DNA of 64,000 nucleotides from Pontibacter actiniarum (GCF_003585765.1 NZ_CP021235.1:1550001-1614000); one strand, 5' to 3'; counted from the first letter of the stretch, positions 52,905 through 62,077 are shown. Numbers and translations: made by a program. Notes: generated by a model from the letters alone, not told the origin.

Positions 52905-54585
52905 GGGCTTCCTCTAAATCAGTGATACATCCGTTGCTCGCATCGCTTACCGTTTTCAGGTACTTGAGTAGCACCCCCTGCCCCACGACAGTCTCGGGTC
53001 TTCGCCAGTTGCTGCGCCGCAGCTGTAGCAGCGCCTCCTCCACGTGCAGGTGCACGGTGTTGGCCTTGGCGTCGAGCGTGATCAGGTCCCCGTTCTCCAC
53101 CAGGGCGATTGTGCCGCCATCATAAGCTTCCGGGCAAACGTGGCCGATCACAAAGCCGTGGGTGCCGCCGGAGAAGCGGCCGTCGGTGATCAGGGCCACC
53201 TTATCACCAAGCCCGGCACCCATGATGGCAGAGGTAGGCTTCAGCATCTCGGGCATGCCCGGGCCACCTTTGGGACCTACATAGCGGATAACGACGACCT
53301 GGCCGGCCTGTATCTTGCCCTGTGTAATACCCTCGTTAAGTTCATCTTCTGAGTTGAACACTATAGCTGGCCCCTCAAACCGGTGGCCCTCCTTGCCTGA
53401 GATTTTGGCCACTGCCCCTTTGGGAGCCAGGTTGCCGTATAGCGTCTGGATGTGTCCATCCACTTTGATCGGGTTCGAGAGCGGGCGCAGCAAGTCTTGC
53501 TCCGCCCCGAGCGGTTTTACATGTGCCAGGTTTTCGGCCAGTGTTTCGCCTGTCACCGTCAGCAGGTCTCCTGTCAGCAAGCCTTCGTTCAGCAGGGTGC
53601 GCATCACAGCGGGCACGCCACCCAAAGCCGACAGATCCTCCATCAGGTACTTGCCGCTCGGCTTCAGGTCGGCCAGTACCGGCACCCGGTCACTCACAGC
53701 CTGAAAATCCTGCAGCGTGAGCTTTATGCCCGCCGCGTGTGCGATGGCAATCAGGTGCAGCACCGCATTGGTGGAGCCGCCGAGTACGGTAATCAGAACA
53801 AGTGCATTCTCAAAGGCTTCGCGCACCAGGATGTCCCGCGGCTTGATGTCGCGCTCCAGCAGGCGCAGCAGGTATTGGCCTGTTTGCAGGCACTCGGCCT
53901 GTTTTTCCGCACTGGCCGCCGGAGAGGAAGAAGAGAACGGTACGGACATACCCAATGCTTCGGCAGCCGAGGCCATGGTGTTGGCTGTGTACATACCGCC
54001 ACAGGCACCCGGCCCGGGGCAGGCGTTCCGGATAATGCCTTTGTAATCTTCTTCTGAGATAGCCCCATTCAACTTCTTGCCATAGGCTTCGAAGCAGGAA
54101 ACGATGTTAAGCTTTTGCCCTTTGAAGTCGCCGCCCTTTATCGTGCCGCCGTACACCATCAGCGCCGGGCGGTTCAGGCGTGCCATGGCCATCAGAGAAC
54201 CGGGCATATTTTTATCGCAACCCACCACGCAGGCGAGGGCGTCATAGTTATGTGCACCGGTGATGGTTTCGATGGAATCTGCGATTACCTCGCGGGACAC
54301 GAGGGAGTAGCGCATGCCAGGCGTGCCGTTGGTGATGCCGTCGCTCACCCCGATGGTATTGAAGCGCAGGCCTACCATTCCGAACTGGCTCACCCCCTTC
54401 TTTACCTCATCGGCCAGCCCGTTGAGGTGCATGTTGCACGTGTTTCCGTCGAAGCCGGTGGAGCAGATGCCTACAAAAGGTTTCCGCAGGTCTTCTTCCG
54501 ACAACCCGGAGCCAATGAGCATGGCCTGTGAGGCCGGCAGGCTCTCGTCCTGCGTATAGATGCGGCTGTACTTGTTTAAAGCCAT
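52867..54585 (-). CDS. ilvD: dihydroxy-acid dehydratase
   Basis: This 572-residue Fe-S enzyme dehydrates dihydroxy-acids to 2-keto acids. I start it at ATG 54585 ([17 protein letters not shown]), the family's usual beginning. An in-frame ATG at 54660 adds 25 residues, but its coding sequence overlaps a hairpin. Cluster ligands are in [19 protein letters not shown] and [17 protein letters not shown]. The gap to ilvE (273 bp) holds the terminator-like element at 54607. This enzyme is NO-sensitive in other bacteria, relevant next to the denitrification genes. Confidence 0.96.
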   Translation of the reverse strand: MALNKYSRIYTQDESLPASQAMLIGSGLSEEDLRKPFVGICSTGFDGNTCNMHLNGLADEVKKGVSQFGMVGLRFNTIGVSDGITNGTPGMRYSLVSREVIADSIETITGAHNYDALACVVGCDKNMPGSLMAMARLNRPALMVYGGTIKGGDFKGQKLNIVSCFEAYGKKLNGAISEEDYKGIIRNACPGPGACGGMYTANTMASAAEALGMSVPFSSSSPAASAEKQAECLQTGQYLLRLLERDIKPRDILVREAFENALVLITVLGGSTNAVLHLIAIAHAAGIKLTLQDFQAVSDRVPVLADLKPSGKYLMEDLSALGGVPAVMRTLLNEGLLTGDLLTVTGETLAENLAHVKPLGAEQDLLRPLSNPIKVDGHIQTLYGNLAPKGAVAKISGKEGHRFEGPAIVFNSEDELNEGITQGKIQAGQVVVIRYVGPKGGPGMPEMLKPTSAIMGAGLGDKVALITDGRFSGGTHGFVIGHVCPEAYDGGTIALVENGDLITLDAKANTVHLHVEEALLQLRRSNWRRPETVVGQGVLLKYLKTVSDASNGCITDLEEAHVNEREASHSLA

Positions 54586-54606
54586 GGTATAACGGTGGTT
54601 ATAGGT

Positions 54607-54654
54607 AAAATAAAAGCCCTCTCCAAAGTCTGACACGGCCGTATCGCGGGCTTT
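54607..54654 (-). terminator. terminator-like hairpin just upstream of ilvD
   Basis: On the minus strand AAAGCCC pairs with GGGCTTT across a 28-base loop and is followed by TATTTT. It lies 22-69 bases before ATG 54585. It may tune ilvD expression relative to ilvE, but the stem is short. The remainder of the 273-bp ilvE-ilvD gap shows nothing clear. Confidence 0.3.
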
Positions 54655-54858
54655 ATGCAATGGGCGCGCAAGTGAATTGCAGTGTCAGGAGAAGGCCAAT
54701 ATCAGGGATAAGCCTACACCACCAAAACCATAGTTGCTCCCCACTAATATTTCTATCAGCAGGAAGCAATTCAATAACTACTTAGATGTCAATTATTTAC
54801 ACTTTGTCGTGTTACAAAATCTAAAGCGACCCTTGGTTGAAGGCGGACGGGAGGATTT

Positions 54859-55743
54859 TTACAGGGCAGGTGTTAACTTGCCCGTAACCAACTCCGTGTA
54901 GCGGCCGGCCAGGAAAGCCCCCAGGCTTTGCTCGTAAGGCTTCGGAAATACATATTCATCGACAGACTGTACCCCTATCACTTCTGCAGCGGTACCGGTC
55001 ATGAAGGCGGCATCGGCCTCACGCAGCGTATCGGGGGTAAAGAACCGCTCGTGTACCGTAATACCCGCTTCGCGCGCCAGCGTTAGGATGGTGTTGCGGG
55101 TAATGCCACGCAGGATGCTGCCGGGAGGGGCGGTGAACAGCTCCCCGTCTTTCTCATAGAAGAAGTTAGCCCCGGGGCCCTCCGCCACAAAGCCGTTCAT
55201 GTCCAGCAGCAGGGCCTCGTCATAGCCTTTGGCCTTGGCATCAGAGCTGGCGATAATGGAGTTAACGTAGTGGCCAGCTACTTTCGCCTCAATGGGAACT
55301 GCCTTCGGATTTGGCCGCTCATACGGCGATACCATCAAGCGCAGGGTTTTATCGCCCAGGTACTTGCCCCACTCCCACGCCGCCAGCAGCAGGCTGCTTT
55401 CCCGCGCTTCTGTCAGGCTCATGTTTGGCGCGGCGGCATACACCAGCGGTCGGATGTAAGCATCCTGCAGGTTGTTCTCCTCCAGCAGTTGATAGGTTAA
55501 CTCAGTCAGCGCTTCGACGGAGTAGGCAAGGGGTAAGCCGACTGCCTTGCAGGAGTAGTGCAGCCGCTCATAATGCTCTTTCGCCTTGAATACATGGGTG
55601 CCTGCCGGCGTGGCGTACGACCGGATACCTTCAAAAACGGAGTAGCCGTAGTGAAGTGTCTGGGCATAAGCAGAACAAGTTGCCGCGGTGGCTTTCACGA
55701 ATTGGCCGTCCAGGAAGACGATGGTTTCACTGTTAAAGTACAT
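54859..55743 (-). CDS. ilvE: branched-chain amino acid aminotransferase (class IV)
   Basis: This 294-residue PLP enzyme makes the last step to Leu, Ile and Val. Landmarks are HYGYSVFEGIRSY near the N-terminus, the PLP-lysine region VPIEAKVAGHYVNSI, the AEGPGANFFYEKDG loop and the cofactor motif GITRNTILTLA. It is the first gene of the operon ilvE-D-B-N-C and lies behind a ~315-base leader with an attenuator-like arrangement. Confidence 0.95.
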   Translation of the reverse strand: MYFNSETIVFLDGQFVKATAATCSAYAQTLHYGYSVFEGIRSYATPAGTHVFKAKEHYERLHYSCKAVGLPLAYSVEALTELTYQLLEENNLQDAYIRPLVYAAAPNMSLTEARESSLLLAAWEWGKYLGDKTLRLMVSPYERPNPKAVPIEAKVAGHYVNSIIASSDAKAKGYDEALLLDMNGFVAEGPGANFFYEKDGELFTAPPGSILRGITRNTILTLAREAGITVHERFFTPDTLREADAAFMTGTAAEVIGVQSVDEYVFPKPYEQSLGAFLAGRYTELVTGKLTPAL

Positions 55744-55778
55744 GATACATGAAGGTTAAGGTTAGATATAGCTACCAT

Positions 55779-55813
55779 AAAAAAAGCCTTTCCTGCCGGA
55801 GGGCAAGAAAGGC
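55779..55813 (-). terminator. leader terminator upstream of ilvE
   Basis: On the minus strand GCCTTTCTTGCC pairs with GGCAGGAAAGGC (12 bp, one G-U) across a CTCC loop. Seven T residues follow, 36 bases before ATG 55743. The orientation is toward ilvE, so it stops transcription before the operon unless prevented. Confidence 0.85.
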
Positions 55814-55843
55814 CTGCTGTTAGGTACTACACAGCCTCTCCTG
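55804..55843 (-). promoter_or_regulatory. antiterminator alternative to the ilvE leader terminator
   Basis: RNA from 55843-55834 (CAGGAGAGGC) can pair over 10 bases (two G-U) with RNA from 55813-55804 (GCCUUUCUUG), which is the left arm of the terminator. The two structures exclude each other. Confidence 0.55.
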
Positions 55844-55906
55844 TCAACGCGGCGGTTGAGGATAGATTAAAAACATGCTAAAATTCACTGTGCGTAGTGA
55901 AGCCAT
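55844..55906 (-). CDS. candidate 20-residue leader peptide of the ilv operon
   Basis: The frame ATG 55906 to TGA 55844 encodes MASLRTVNFSMFLIYPQPPR. The stop codon abuts the antiterminator arm (55834-55843). A ribosome finishing here would cover that arm and let the terminator form. One stalled at the Leu-Ile codons (TTA ATC, residues 13-14) would leave it free. The run of regulatory codons is short compared with enteric ilv leaders. An alternative 57-codon frame (55885-56058) starts nearly at the inferred transcription start and is Leu-rich, so which is translated is open. Confidence 0.45.
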   Translation of the reverse strand: MASLRTVNFSMFLIYPQPPR

Positions 55907-56066
55907 ACTTGTTTTTGATTCCAGTGGGCAGGTATAAAAAAACCACCTCCTTGAAAGAGACGGCTGTTGTTGATTAGGGTCTGGAGGCGTTCTGTAGCGG
56001 CAAGCTGGCACCATTCTCTTAAGCCGAGAACAAGGCTCTGCTGTGCTTGCTGTAACATAGTAAAAG

Positions 56067-56096
56067 CAAATATACTTTCAAAAGCATAACATCAAA
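56067..56096 (-). promoter_or_regulatory. promoter of the ilv operon
   Basis: On the minus strand a -33 TTTG (56096-56093), an 18-base spacer and a -7 TATATTTG (56074-56067) match the Bacteroidota consensus. The start would fall near 56060, giving a 315-base leader. The gap beyond to the SDR gene (56097-56224) shows nothing else. Confidence 0.65.
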
Positions 56097-56224
56097 GCAG
56101 AATCCCAAAAAAGTGTCGTATAGCTCTAAGAGCCACTGCCTCCGGTGGTGCTTTCGCCGGGGTGTGTACAAAACCAAACACTGCTACCGGCGTTTGAAAG
56201 TATAAAGGCTAAGAAGGAAAAAGA

Positions 56225-57013
56225 ATGGACCTACAGAATAAAAAAGTTTTAATCACGGGCGGAAGCGCCGGAATAGGGAAAGCAATTATCAAGGAACTTG
56301 CGCAGCGCGGTGTAAAGCAGATAGCGGTGGTGGGCAGGCGGCAGGAGGCCCTGGATGCACTTAAAGAAGAATTCACGGCCGTCGATTTCCTCACCACCCG
56401 CAGTAATGTGGCTAAGCCGGAGGACCTGGACAATGCGGTTGCTGCCGTAGCGGCTGCATGGGGCGAGTTAGACATGCTCATCAACAACGCAGGTGTCGTG
56501 AGTGCCGGTCTGCTCTCCGAACTGAGCGACGAAGACATTATCAACCAGATCAACATTAACGTTACCGGACTGATCCTGTTAACCAAGAAGGCCCTCCCGC
56601 TTCTAACCAAAAGCAAGGAGGCCGCAATCATGAACATGTCTTCCGGCTACGGATACATTGCCATGCCTTTCTACAGCGTGTACGCAGCGACCAAAGCGGC
56701 CGTCGGCCAGTTCTCTGATGCGATGCGAAGAGAGCTGCACCAGTACCCGATCCATGTGATGACAGTTTATCCCTCGGCCACAGACACGGATATGATGAAG
56801 ACTGCCGTGGTAAGCGAGATGGACACGGCTGAGGATGTTGCCAAAGCTGCCGTAGCAGGCCTGCTGCAGGGAGAAATTAACGTAATACTAGGTGGCAAAC
56901 AGCGGGAAGAGCAAATAAAGGTAAACTTCCTGGAGCCGAAAAAGATAGACGCGTTCGCAGCCGCCAACTACGAGCAACTCAGGGAAAGAACGAAGCAGCA
57001 CCGCTCCATGTAG
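56225..57013 (+). CDS. short-chain dehydrogenase/reductase
   Basis: This is a 262-residue Rossmann-fold oxidoreductase. Landmarks are the cofactor motif TGGSAGIGKAI, NNAG in MLINNAGVVSAG, Ser in MNMSSGYGYI, and the catalytic YxxxK in YSVYAATKAAVG. Arg-Arg after the second strand (VGRRQEA) suggests NADP. The substrate is unknown. The gene stands alone, divergent from the ilv promoter. Confidence 0.92.
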   Translation: MDLQNKKVLITGGSAGIGKAIIKELAQRGVKQIAVVGRRQEALDALKEEFTAVDFLTTRSNVAKPEDLDNAVAAVAAAWGELDMLINNAGVVSAGLLSELSDEDIINQININVTGLILLTKKALPLLTKSKEAAIMNMSSGYGYIAMPFYSVYAATKAAVGQFSDAMRRELHQYPIHVMTVYPSATDTDMMKTAVVSEMDTAEDVAKAAVAGLLQGEINVILGGKQREEQIKVNFLEPKKIDAFAAANYEQLRERTKQHRSM

Positions 57014-57064
57014 CGGTGCACCTGCGCCTATCTCCTGTAGCCCCTAACGCAGGAGCAGCGCCTA

Positions 57065-57655
57065 CTAAGACTGTAGCGCTCTCATTACATCCGGGCTGAG
57101 GGGAGAAACAGCCGGCCCAAAATAGTGGGTCAAGGCTCCCTTTTCATCCACCAGATACTTGCTGAAATTCCAGTCGGGCTGATGGGTGTTCCAGCCGTTT
57201 TGCTCGGCCTGGGTTAGCCACTGGTACACCGGGTTCTGCTCCTGGCCTTTCACGACGCTGCTTTTTTTGACAAGGGGGAACGTAACCCCAAAGTTAACCT
57301 GGCAGAACTGGGCAATATCCGTATCGTTGCTTTTTTCCTGCTCCCGGAAATCGTTGGCCGGAAATCCTACCACAACCACCTTATCCTGCAGCTCTTCGTG
57401 CAACTGCTGCAACTCCTCGTACTGGCCGGTATAGCCGCAGTTCGACGCGGTATTCACCAATAGTACCTTCTTGTCTTTGAGCTGGCTAAAATCCAGCAGT
57501 TCACCATTATTTTGCAACACTTTGAGTTGGTAGAAAGGCACCTTTGGTGCCGCTCCCTGCTTGTTGCTTAGCACTTTCCCTTTCGCATCAGAGGATTTGC
57601 TTAAGCGCATGATAAGCGGGTAAAGCTTTTTAAGGATTAGTTGTTTGATCGTCAT
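57065..57655 (-). CDS. glutathione peroxidase-family thiol peroxidase
   Basis: This is a 196-residue protein. The peroxidatic Cys73 is in LLVNTASNCGYTGQYEEL, followed by the family motif VVVGFPANDFREQE and by WNFSKYLVDEKG. It uses Cys, not selenocysteine. The ~35-residue N-terminal extension is basic and may be a weak membrane anchor. It reduces hydroperoxides, probably with thioredoxin. Confidence 0.93.
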   Translation of the reverse strand: MTIKQLILKKLYPLIMRLSKSSDAKGKVLSNKQGAAPKVPFYQLKVLQNNGELLDFSQLKDKKVLLVNTASNCGYTGQYEELQQLHEELQDKVVVVGFPANDFREQEKSNDTDIAQFCQVNFGVTFPLVKKSSVVKGQEQNPVYQWLTQAEQNGWNTHQPDWNFSKYLVDEKGALTHYFGPAVSPLSPDVMRALQS

Positions 57656-57772
57656 CGTATCTAAGTGTTGAAGAAAGTACAGCGCTCGCGATGGGAACGC
57701 CCAACGGACGTAGCGCTGTACTTCTCAGTAAATATAAGATTCTTTCTCCGCAGCAAAGACAGTTTTACAGCC

Positions 57773-58780
57773 TTAGCGGCGCTGCATGATCTCCGAAAAT
57801 ATCCTGTAAGAGTTCACCCTGTCCTGCTGATCGTAGATATGAGACACCACCATCACCTCGTTTACCCCGGTCTCCTGTATAAAGGCCTCGGTCTTTTCCT
57901 TTACCGTTTCTTTGCTGCCGATAAAAGCGTACTTCAGCATTCGCTCAAAAGCCGGGTTTTGCAGCAACTCTCGCAAGTCAGGCGTCATGTCTGTAGGCGC
58001 CTGCAGGTAGTCAAGGTTGCCGGTCAGTACGCCAAACATCATGCGAATCAGGGAGGTCGATATTCTTTCTGCCTCCTGGTCTGTTTCAGCTGCAATCACG
58101 TTGATACAGGCAATGGTGTAAGGCTCCTGCAGGTACTCTGAAGGCTTGAAGTTGTTGTAGTAAATCGACAGCGCCTCGAATAACTGCCCGGGGGCAAAAT
58201 GGCTGGCAAAGGCATAAGGCAGCCCCTTCTCTGCCGCCAGGTATGCGCTGTCGGTGCTGGAGCCCAGGATGTAGATCGGCACGCCGACCCCTTCTGCCAC
58301 CGTTGCCCGTACCTGTGCGGCACGGTTATCAGGCGAAAAGTACTGCTGGATCTGGCTTACCTCCTCCGGGAATTTGTACACCGACTGCATTCTGTCGGAG
58401 CGGATGGCATGCGCCGTTACCTGATCGGTTCCGGGTGCTCTGCCCAGGCCCAGGTCAATGCGGTCGGGAAACAGGGCGCCCAAGGTGCCAAACTGCTCCG
58501 CCACAATCAAGGGGGAATGGTTGGGCAGCATAATACCGCCAGAGCCAACCTTTATTTTTTTGGTACCTGCAGCAATGTAGCTGATCAGCACCGAAGTGGC
58601 CGAACTGGCAATACTGACCATGTTGTGATGCTCAGCTAGCCAAAAGCGTGTATAGCCCATTTCTTCGGCTTTGCGGGCTAACTCTAAACTGTTCTTTAGC
58701 GCATCGCCCGGGGTAGAGCCTGCTGCCACTGTGGCCAGTTCTAAAACGGAATAAGGTATATTTTTTTCTGTTGTTGCCAT
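57773..58780 (-). CDS. luciferase-like flavin monooxygenase
   Basis: This is a 335-residue TIM-barrel protein of the bacterial-luciferase superfamily. It begins MATTEKNIPYSVLELATV and shows YTRFWLAEHHNMVSIASS, VGSGGIMLPNHSPLIVAEQ and GSSTDSAYLAAEKGLPYAFA. The F420/FMN pocket is conserved in outline. The substrate is unknown; many homologues are uncharacterised YhbW-like proteins. Confidence 0.9.
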   Translation of the reverse strand: MATTEKNIPYSVLELATVAAGSTPGDALKNSLELARKAEEMGYTRFWLAEHHNMVSIASSATSVLISYIAAGTKKIKVGSGGIMLPNHSPLIVAEQFGTLGALFPDRIDLGLGRAPGTDQVTAHAIRSDRMQSVYKFPEEVSQIQQYFSPDNRAAQVRATVAEGVGVPIYILGSSTDSAYLAAEKGLPYAFASHFAPGQLFEALSIYYNNFKPSEYLQEPYTIACINVIAAETDQEAERISTSLIRMMFGVLTGNLDYLQAPTDMTPDLRELLQNPAFERMLKYAFIGSKETVKEKTEAFIQETGVNEVMVVSHIYDQQDRVNSYRIFSEIMQRR

Positions 58781-58901
58781 CGTATTTTTCCTTCTGTTGC
58801 TATGTTAATATGCCCCTGCAGGTTACCTACAGCCTTTCTGCCAACAGCAATCCGCTGTGAGAAAAACTTTTCCTGTGGGGCAGTCGTGCAGTGCTACTTT
58901 T

Positions 58902-59564
58902 TTAAGCCTGATCAGTCTCTGCCAATAGAAACAGCTCATCCAGCGTGTAGACATGCACGCCGGGCGTAGCGGCTACAGCTGCCTGCACCATGGCCTGCGC
59001 CACTTCCCTGCCCGAGATTGGGCGGTACTTCTGCAGCAGGCCAAGCCTGTTCAGAAAACTCAAGACTTTGTAGCTAACCTCCTCCCCGGTGCGCTCCTCG
59101 GGCCGGTCGCCGTGCAAGAGGCTGGGCTGGATGATGTGCATACTTGGGAACCCGAGCTTTTTCACATCCTGCTCCAGTGTTCCTTTCATTCTTGATTAAA
59201 ACAAAACCGAATGGGGGCTGGCGCCCGGTGCAGAGACAAGCACATAGACAGGCACGCCATTTTGTGCAGCTGCCTGGGCAAAACGGAACTGGTACAGGTA
59301 ATCCACCTTGTACTGCTGGTTCTGCCCGCCCGCCTGCTTCAGGGTAGTTCCCAGGGTGGAGAAAAGCACATCGCCCTTCACCAGGTGCCGCCAGTTTTCC
59401 GGCGCATCGAAATCTATGAGGTGCTCCTCCAGCTTCGCGTTGTCTATACCCAAAGAGTGTCTTCCAAAAACAATGATTTTGTTAAACCTCTGATCTGCGA
59501 GCAGCAAATGCACAAGCTGTTTGCCAACCAGGCCTGTTGCTCCAATGATGATTGCTGTTTTCAT
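58902..59564 (-). pseudogene. NAD(P)-binding oxidoreductase split by an in-frame ochre codon
   Basis: The frame opens with MKTAIIIGATGLVGKQLVHLL, an NAD(P)-binding Rossmann motif. It continues through LVSAPGASPHSVLF, is cut by TAA at 59196-59198, and goes on in the same frame as SRMKGTLEQDVKKLGFPS up to 58902. Homologous proteins read ...SxxFYSRxKGxxE, so a tyrosine codon has probably become TAA. Intact length would be ~220 residues. The Tyr-x-x-x-Lys step is central to catalysis in this group, so the loss should inactivate it. A sequencing error remains possible. Confidence 0.8.
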
Positions 59565-59702
59565 AGTTAAATAAGTATAAGCGGTTTCTGTTAAGGTAAC
59601 GTAACGGGTACAAGCATGGGTTATCTAAATCAGGCCCTGCTAAAAACATAACAGCGGAAGGCTTTCCCCCTCCCGCTGCTAGATATAGTAATGCTCCAGG
59701 TA

Positions 59703-60128
59703 CTAAGCTCCTACAGTAGCATTTGTCGTCACGACGAGTTCTACGTTTACGTTGCCTCTGATGGCATTGGAATAAGGGCATACCTCATGTGCCGCCTCTA
59801 CCAGTTGCTGCGCCACTCCCGGCACGTTTACCTCCAGGGTAACAGCCAGGCCGTAACCGCCGTTGTCTAACTTGCCCATACTTACATGCGCAGTGGTTGT
59901 AGTGGTACCGGCCTTTACTTTCTGAGTGCGGATGATCATGAGCAGGGCATTGTCAAAGCAGGCGGCATAACCACCCGCAAAAAGAATTTCAGGGTTCAGG
60001 AAATCTCCCTTTGCGCCGCCCAGCGACTCCGGCGTGCGCACTTCAATATCCAGCACTCCTGTTTCAGATTTCACGTGTCCGTTTCTGCCTCCTGTGGCAG
60101 TTGCTTTGGTACTATATAAGGCTTCCAT
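59703..60128 (-). CDS. ohr: Ohr organic hydroperoxide resistance protein
   Basis: This is a 141-residue OsmC-fold peroxidase. Both reactive cysteines are in family context: FAGGYAACFDNAL and HEVCPYSNAIRGN. It destroys organic hydroperoxides with lipoylated or thiol donors. It lies 23 bases downstream of the ohrR-like gene on the same strand, so they form an operon. Confidence 0.95.
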   Translation of the reverse strand: MEALYSTKATATGGRNGHVKSETGVLDIEVRTPESLGGAKGDFLNPEILFAGGYAACFDNALLMIIRTQKVKAGTTTTTAHVSMGKLDNGGYGLAVTLEVNVPGVAQQLVEAAHEVCPYSNAIRGNVNVELVVTTNATVGA

Positions 60129-60151
60129 ATTTTATACTTTGAGTATGTAGT

Positions 60152-60577
60152 TTATTTGGGTATTTGGTTCATCATCTTGTTTAGTGTAGAGAAGAGCTGC
60201 TTCACCTCGTCGGCCTCCAGCGAAACACCTTCCACTAACTGCTCCGGAATGCAGGCGGCTTTTTGCTTTGCCTCTCTTCCTTCTGCTGTCAGGCTGACAT
60301 TCACTTTCCGCTCGTCCTCCGTACTTCTGTTTCTGCTGAGCAGCCCTTTTTGCTCCAGCCGCTTCAGCAGAGGCGTTAAGGTGCCACTATCGAGCATTAG
60401 CTGCTCCCCTACTGCCTTCACCGACATCACTTCGTGCTCCCACAGCACCAGCATGACCAGGTATTGCGGATAAGTAAGGTCCAGCTCATCGAGCAAGGGT
60501 TTGTACAAAGAGGTGATGTGCCGGGACAAGGCATAAAACTTAAAGCACAGCTGGTTTTTTAATAGCAGGTTTTCCAT
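60152..60577 (-). CDS. ohrR: OhrR-type MarR regulator
   Basis: This is a 141-residue winged-helix protein from ATG 60577 (MENLLLKNQLCFKFYALSR). The sensing cysteine (Cys11) stands in the LCFxxYALSR motif shared by OhrR proteins. DNA-binding parts are MLDSGTLTPLLKRLEQKGLLSR and the wing RSTEDERKVNVSLT. It should repress ohr until a hydroperoxide oxidises Cys11. A 22-bp palindrome lies just upstream. Confidence 0.93.
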   Translation of the reverse strand: MENLLLKNQLCFKFYALSRHITSLYKPLLDELDLTYPQYLVMLVLWEHEVMSVKAVGEQLMLDSGTLTPLLKRLEQKGLLSRNRSTEDERKVNVSLTAEGREAKQKAACIPEQLVEGVSLEADEVKQLFSTLNKMMNQIPK

Positions 60578-60601
60578 TCGCTCACAAATATATGAAGCAC
60601 A

Positions 60602-60623
60602 ATTATATTGTGCACAATATAAT
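60602..60623 (-). promoter_or_regulatory. OhrR operator palindrome
   Basis: A perfect 22-bp palindrome with the core TATATTGTGCACAATATA lies 25-46 bases before ATG 60577, where a repressor would block the promoter. It is AT-rich, as are known OhrR sites. Confidence 0.7.
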
Positions 60624-60800
60624 ATACATAAAAATTGACGCGATGGTTTCAAAGCACCTGCAAATAAGTCACTCCCTGCCCCCATTTACCGAAAACTTAT
60701 GGCAGCATAATAGCATACAAAGTACAGTTGCCCCTGCCGTAGCTGTTTAAACCACCAACAGCAGATTCTGGAAAGGGCTGAAAAAAGAAGGTTGAGCTCG

Positions 60801-61451
60801 TTACTGCTCAACCTCGTCTGCTATTTTATCTACCCTGACCCACTCCATTCCGGCTGCCTCTGCTGCTTGCACGCCCGGTTCGCCATCTTCAAACACGAGG
60901 CATAACTCCGGAGCGACACCCAGCTGCTCCGCGGCAAACAGGAAGGGGTCCGGGTAAGGCTTTCCCTGAGGTGTTTCACCGGCACAAACCAGCACTTCCA
61001 CCAGGCTGTCCACCCCCAGCACCTGCAGCGTTTTCTGTATCATCTTTCGTGAGCCTCCGGACACCACGCCTATCTTTATTTTACTAGCGTGTGCAATTAG
61101 GTGGTCCACCACAAACTGCACCGGCTTCGTTTGCTCAATAAACTCCTCGTAGAACAGCTCCGACTTTAGCCGCTCAAATACTATAGGATCAAAGCTACTG
61201 CCGTACCTGGCATTTATCTGCTCCACCACCGCAGGGATAGGCAGTCCGGCAAACTCATCTACAATGGCAGGGTCGATCACCACGCCACTGCCGGCGGCTA
61301 TTTTGACATAGGTGTCTTTATGCGCCTGCATGTTATCTGCCAGCGTGCCGTCGCAGTCGTACAGAAAGGCCTTATACTTTCCGGTGCTGTGCTGCAACAG
61401 CGCTTGCATGGCCCGCTCATACTCTAAGGATTCCCTTTTCTCTATGCTCAT
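60801..61451 (-). CDS. HAD-family hydrolase, beta-phosphoglucomutase-like
   Basis: This is a 216-residue protein. The nucleophile motif FLYDCDGTLADN stands near residue 30, then VVSGGSRKMIQKTL (motif II), KPYPDPFLFA (motif III Lys) and VFEDGEPGVQAAEAAGM (motif IV). The unusual YDCDGT, with Cys between the two aspartates, still keeps both acidic residues. It is a phosphatase or mutase on small sugar phosphates. Confidence 0.9.
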   Translation of the reverse strand: MSIEKRESLEYERAMQALLQHSTGKYKAFLYDCDGTLADNMQAHKDTYVKIAAGSGVVIDPAIVDEFAGLPIPAVVEQINARYGSSFDPIVFERLKSELFYEEFIEQTKPVQFVVDHLIAHASKIKIGVVSGGSRKMIQKTLQVLGVDSLVEVLVCAGETPQGKPYPDPFLFAAEQLGVAPELCLVFEDGEPGVQAAEAAGMEWVRVDKIADEVEQ

Positions 61452-61462
61452 GTGTCAGTTTT

Positions 61463-62077
61463 TTACAAAGATACTTTTACACCCAAAGCCAGGTGGAAAA
61501 TTTTGCCCGGTCCTAAATAGCCGGGGTTTTGAAGGTACGAAATAAGGTATTTGCCTATGGTGCCGACTTCATAGTACAGCCCCAGCTTTTCCAAGCCTTC
61601 TACCCTTGCCAGGTCCAGCTCGCCGCCCATAAAGTAGTACAGGTGCAAGGCCGTGGAGAAACCATAGTAGCCCTTGGGGTACTGGTCGCGGGGCTCAATA
61701 CCGAAATAGTCGTCTCCGAACGTATAGCCAAGTTGCAGGCCGGTTCTGAAGGGCTGCCAGTCGAGCATCGCCAGCGGAATGTCCTGAAACGGAATGTACG
61801 TCGCTTTCAAGGCCGCCGTAAGAATCTGCTCACCGCCAACACTTGCCGGAAGATAGCCCAAAAATAGGTCTGTTTCCAGCTTCTCCTGCAAATGTTCCCT
61901 GCCAAAGCCAACAGCAACCAAACCGATGTCGCCGGCAAACTGTGTTTTGAGGTAGTAGGGCGAGCGCTCCACCTCCTGACCGTGAACCTTGCCCGGCACC
62001 TGTAGCAGTAGGGCAGTTGCTAGTAGTATAAAAGCCGCTCTCACCTTAGTAATGCACCCGTTGAATTTTGAACCCAT
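61463..62077 (-). CDS. outer-membrane beta-barrel-like protein of unknown function
   Basis: This is a 204-residue protein with a signal peptide (LATALLLQVPGKVHG). The rest is strand-rich and ends in LALGVKVSL, like a small outer-membrane barrel. The ATG at 62077 overlaps the phosphoesterase gene by 32 bases. A GTG at 62044, right after that gene's stop, is an alternative start. No named family is recognised. Confidence 0.65.
   Translation of the reverse strand: MGSKFNGCITKVRAAFILLATALLLQVPGKVHGQEVERSPYYLKTQFAGDIGLVAVGFGREHLQEKLETDLFLGYLPASVGGEQILTAALKATYIPFQDIPLAMLDWQPFRTGLQLGYTFGDDYFGIEPRDQYPKGYYGFSTALHLYYFMGGELDLARVEGLEKLGLYYEVGTIGKYLISYLQNPGYLGPGKIFHLALGVKVSL

Noticed and set aside
57430..57445. 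Selenocysteine in the glutathione peroxidase
   Set aside because: The active-site codon reads Cys and no in-frame TGA is present.
10256..59198. Stop-codon reassignment or recoding to explain TAG at 10256 and TAA at 59196
   Set aside because: Many other genes here use these codons as real stops and no recoding signal is visible; mutation or sequencing error is simpler.
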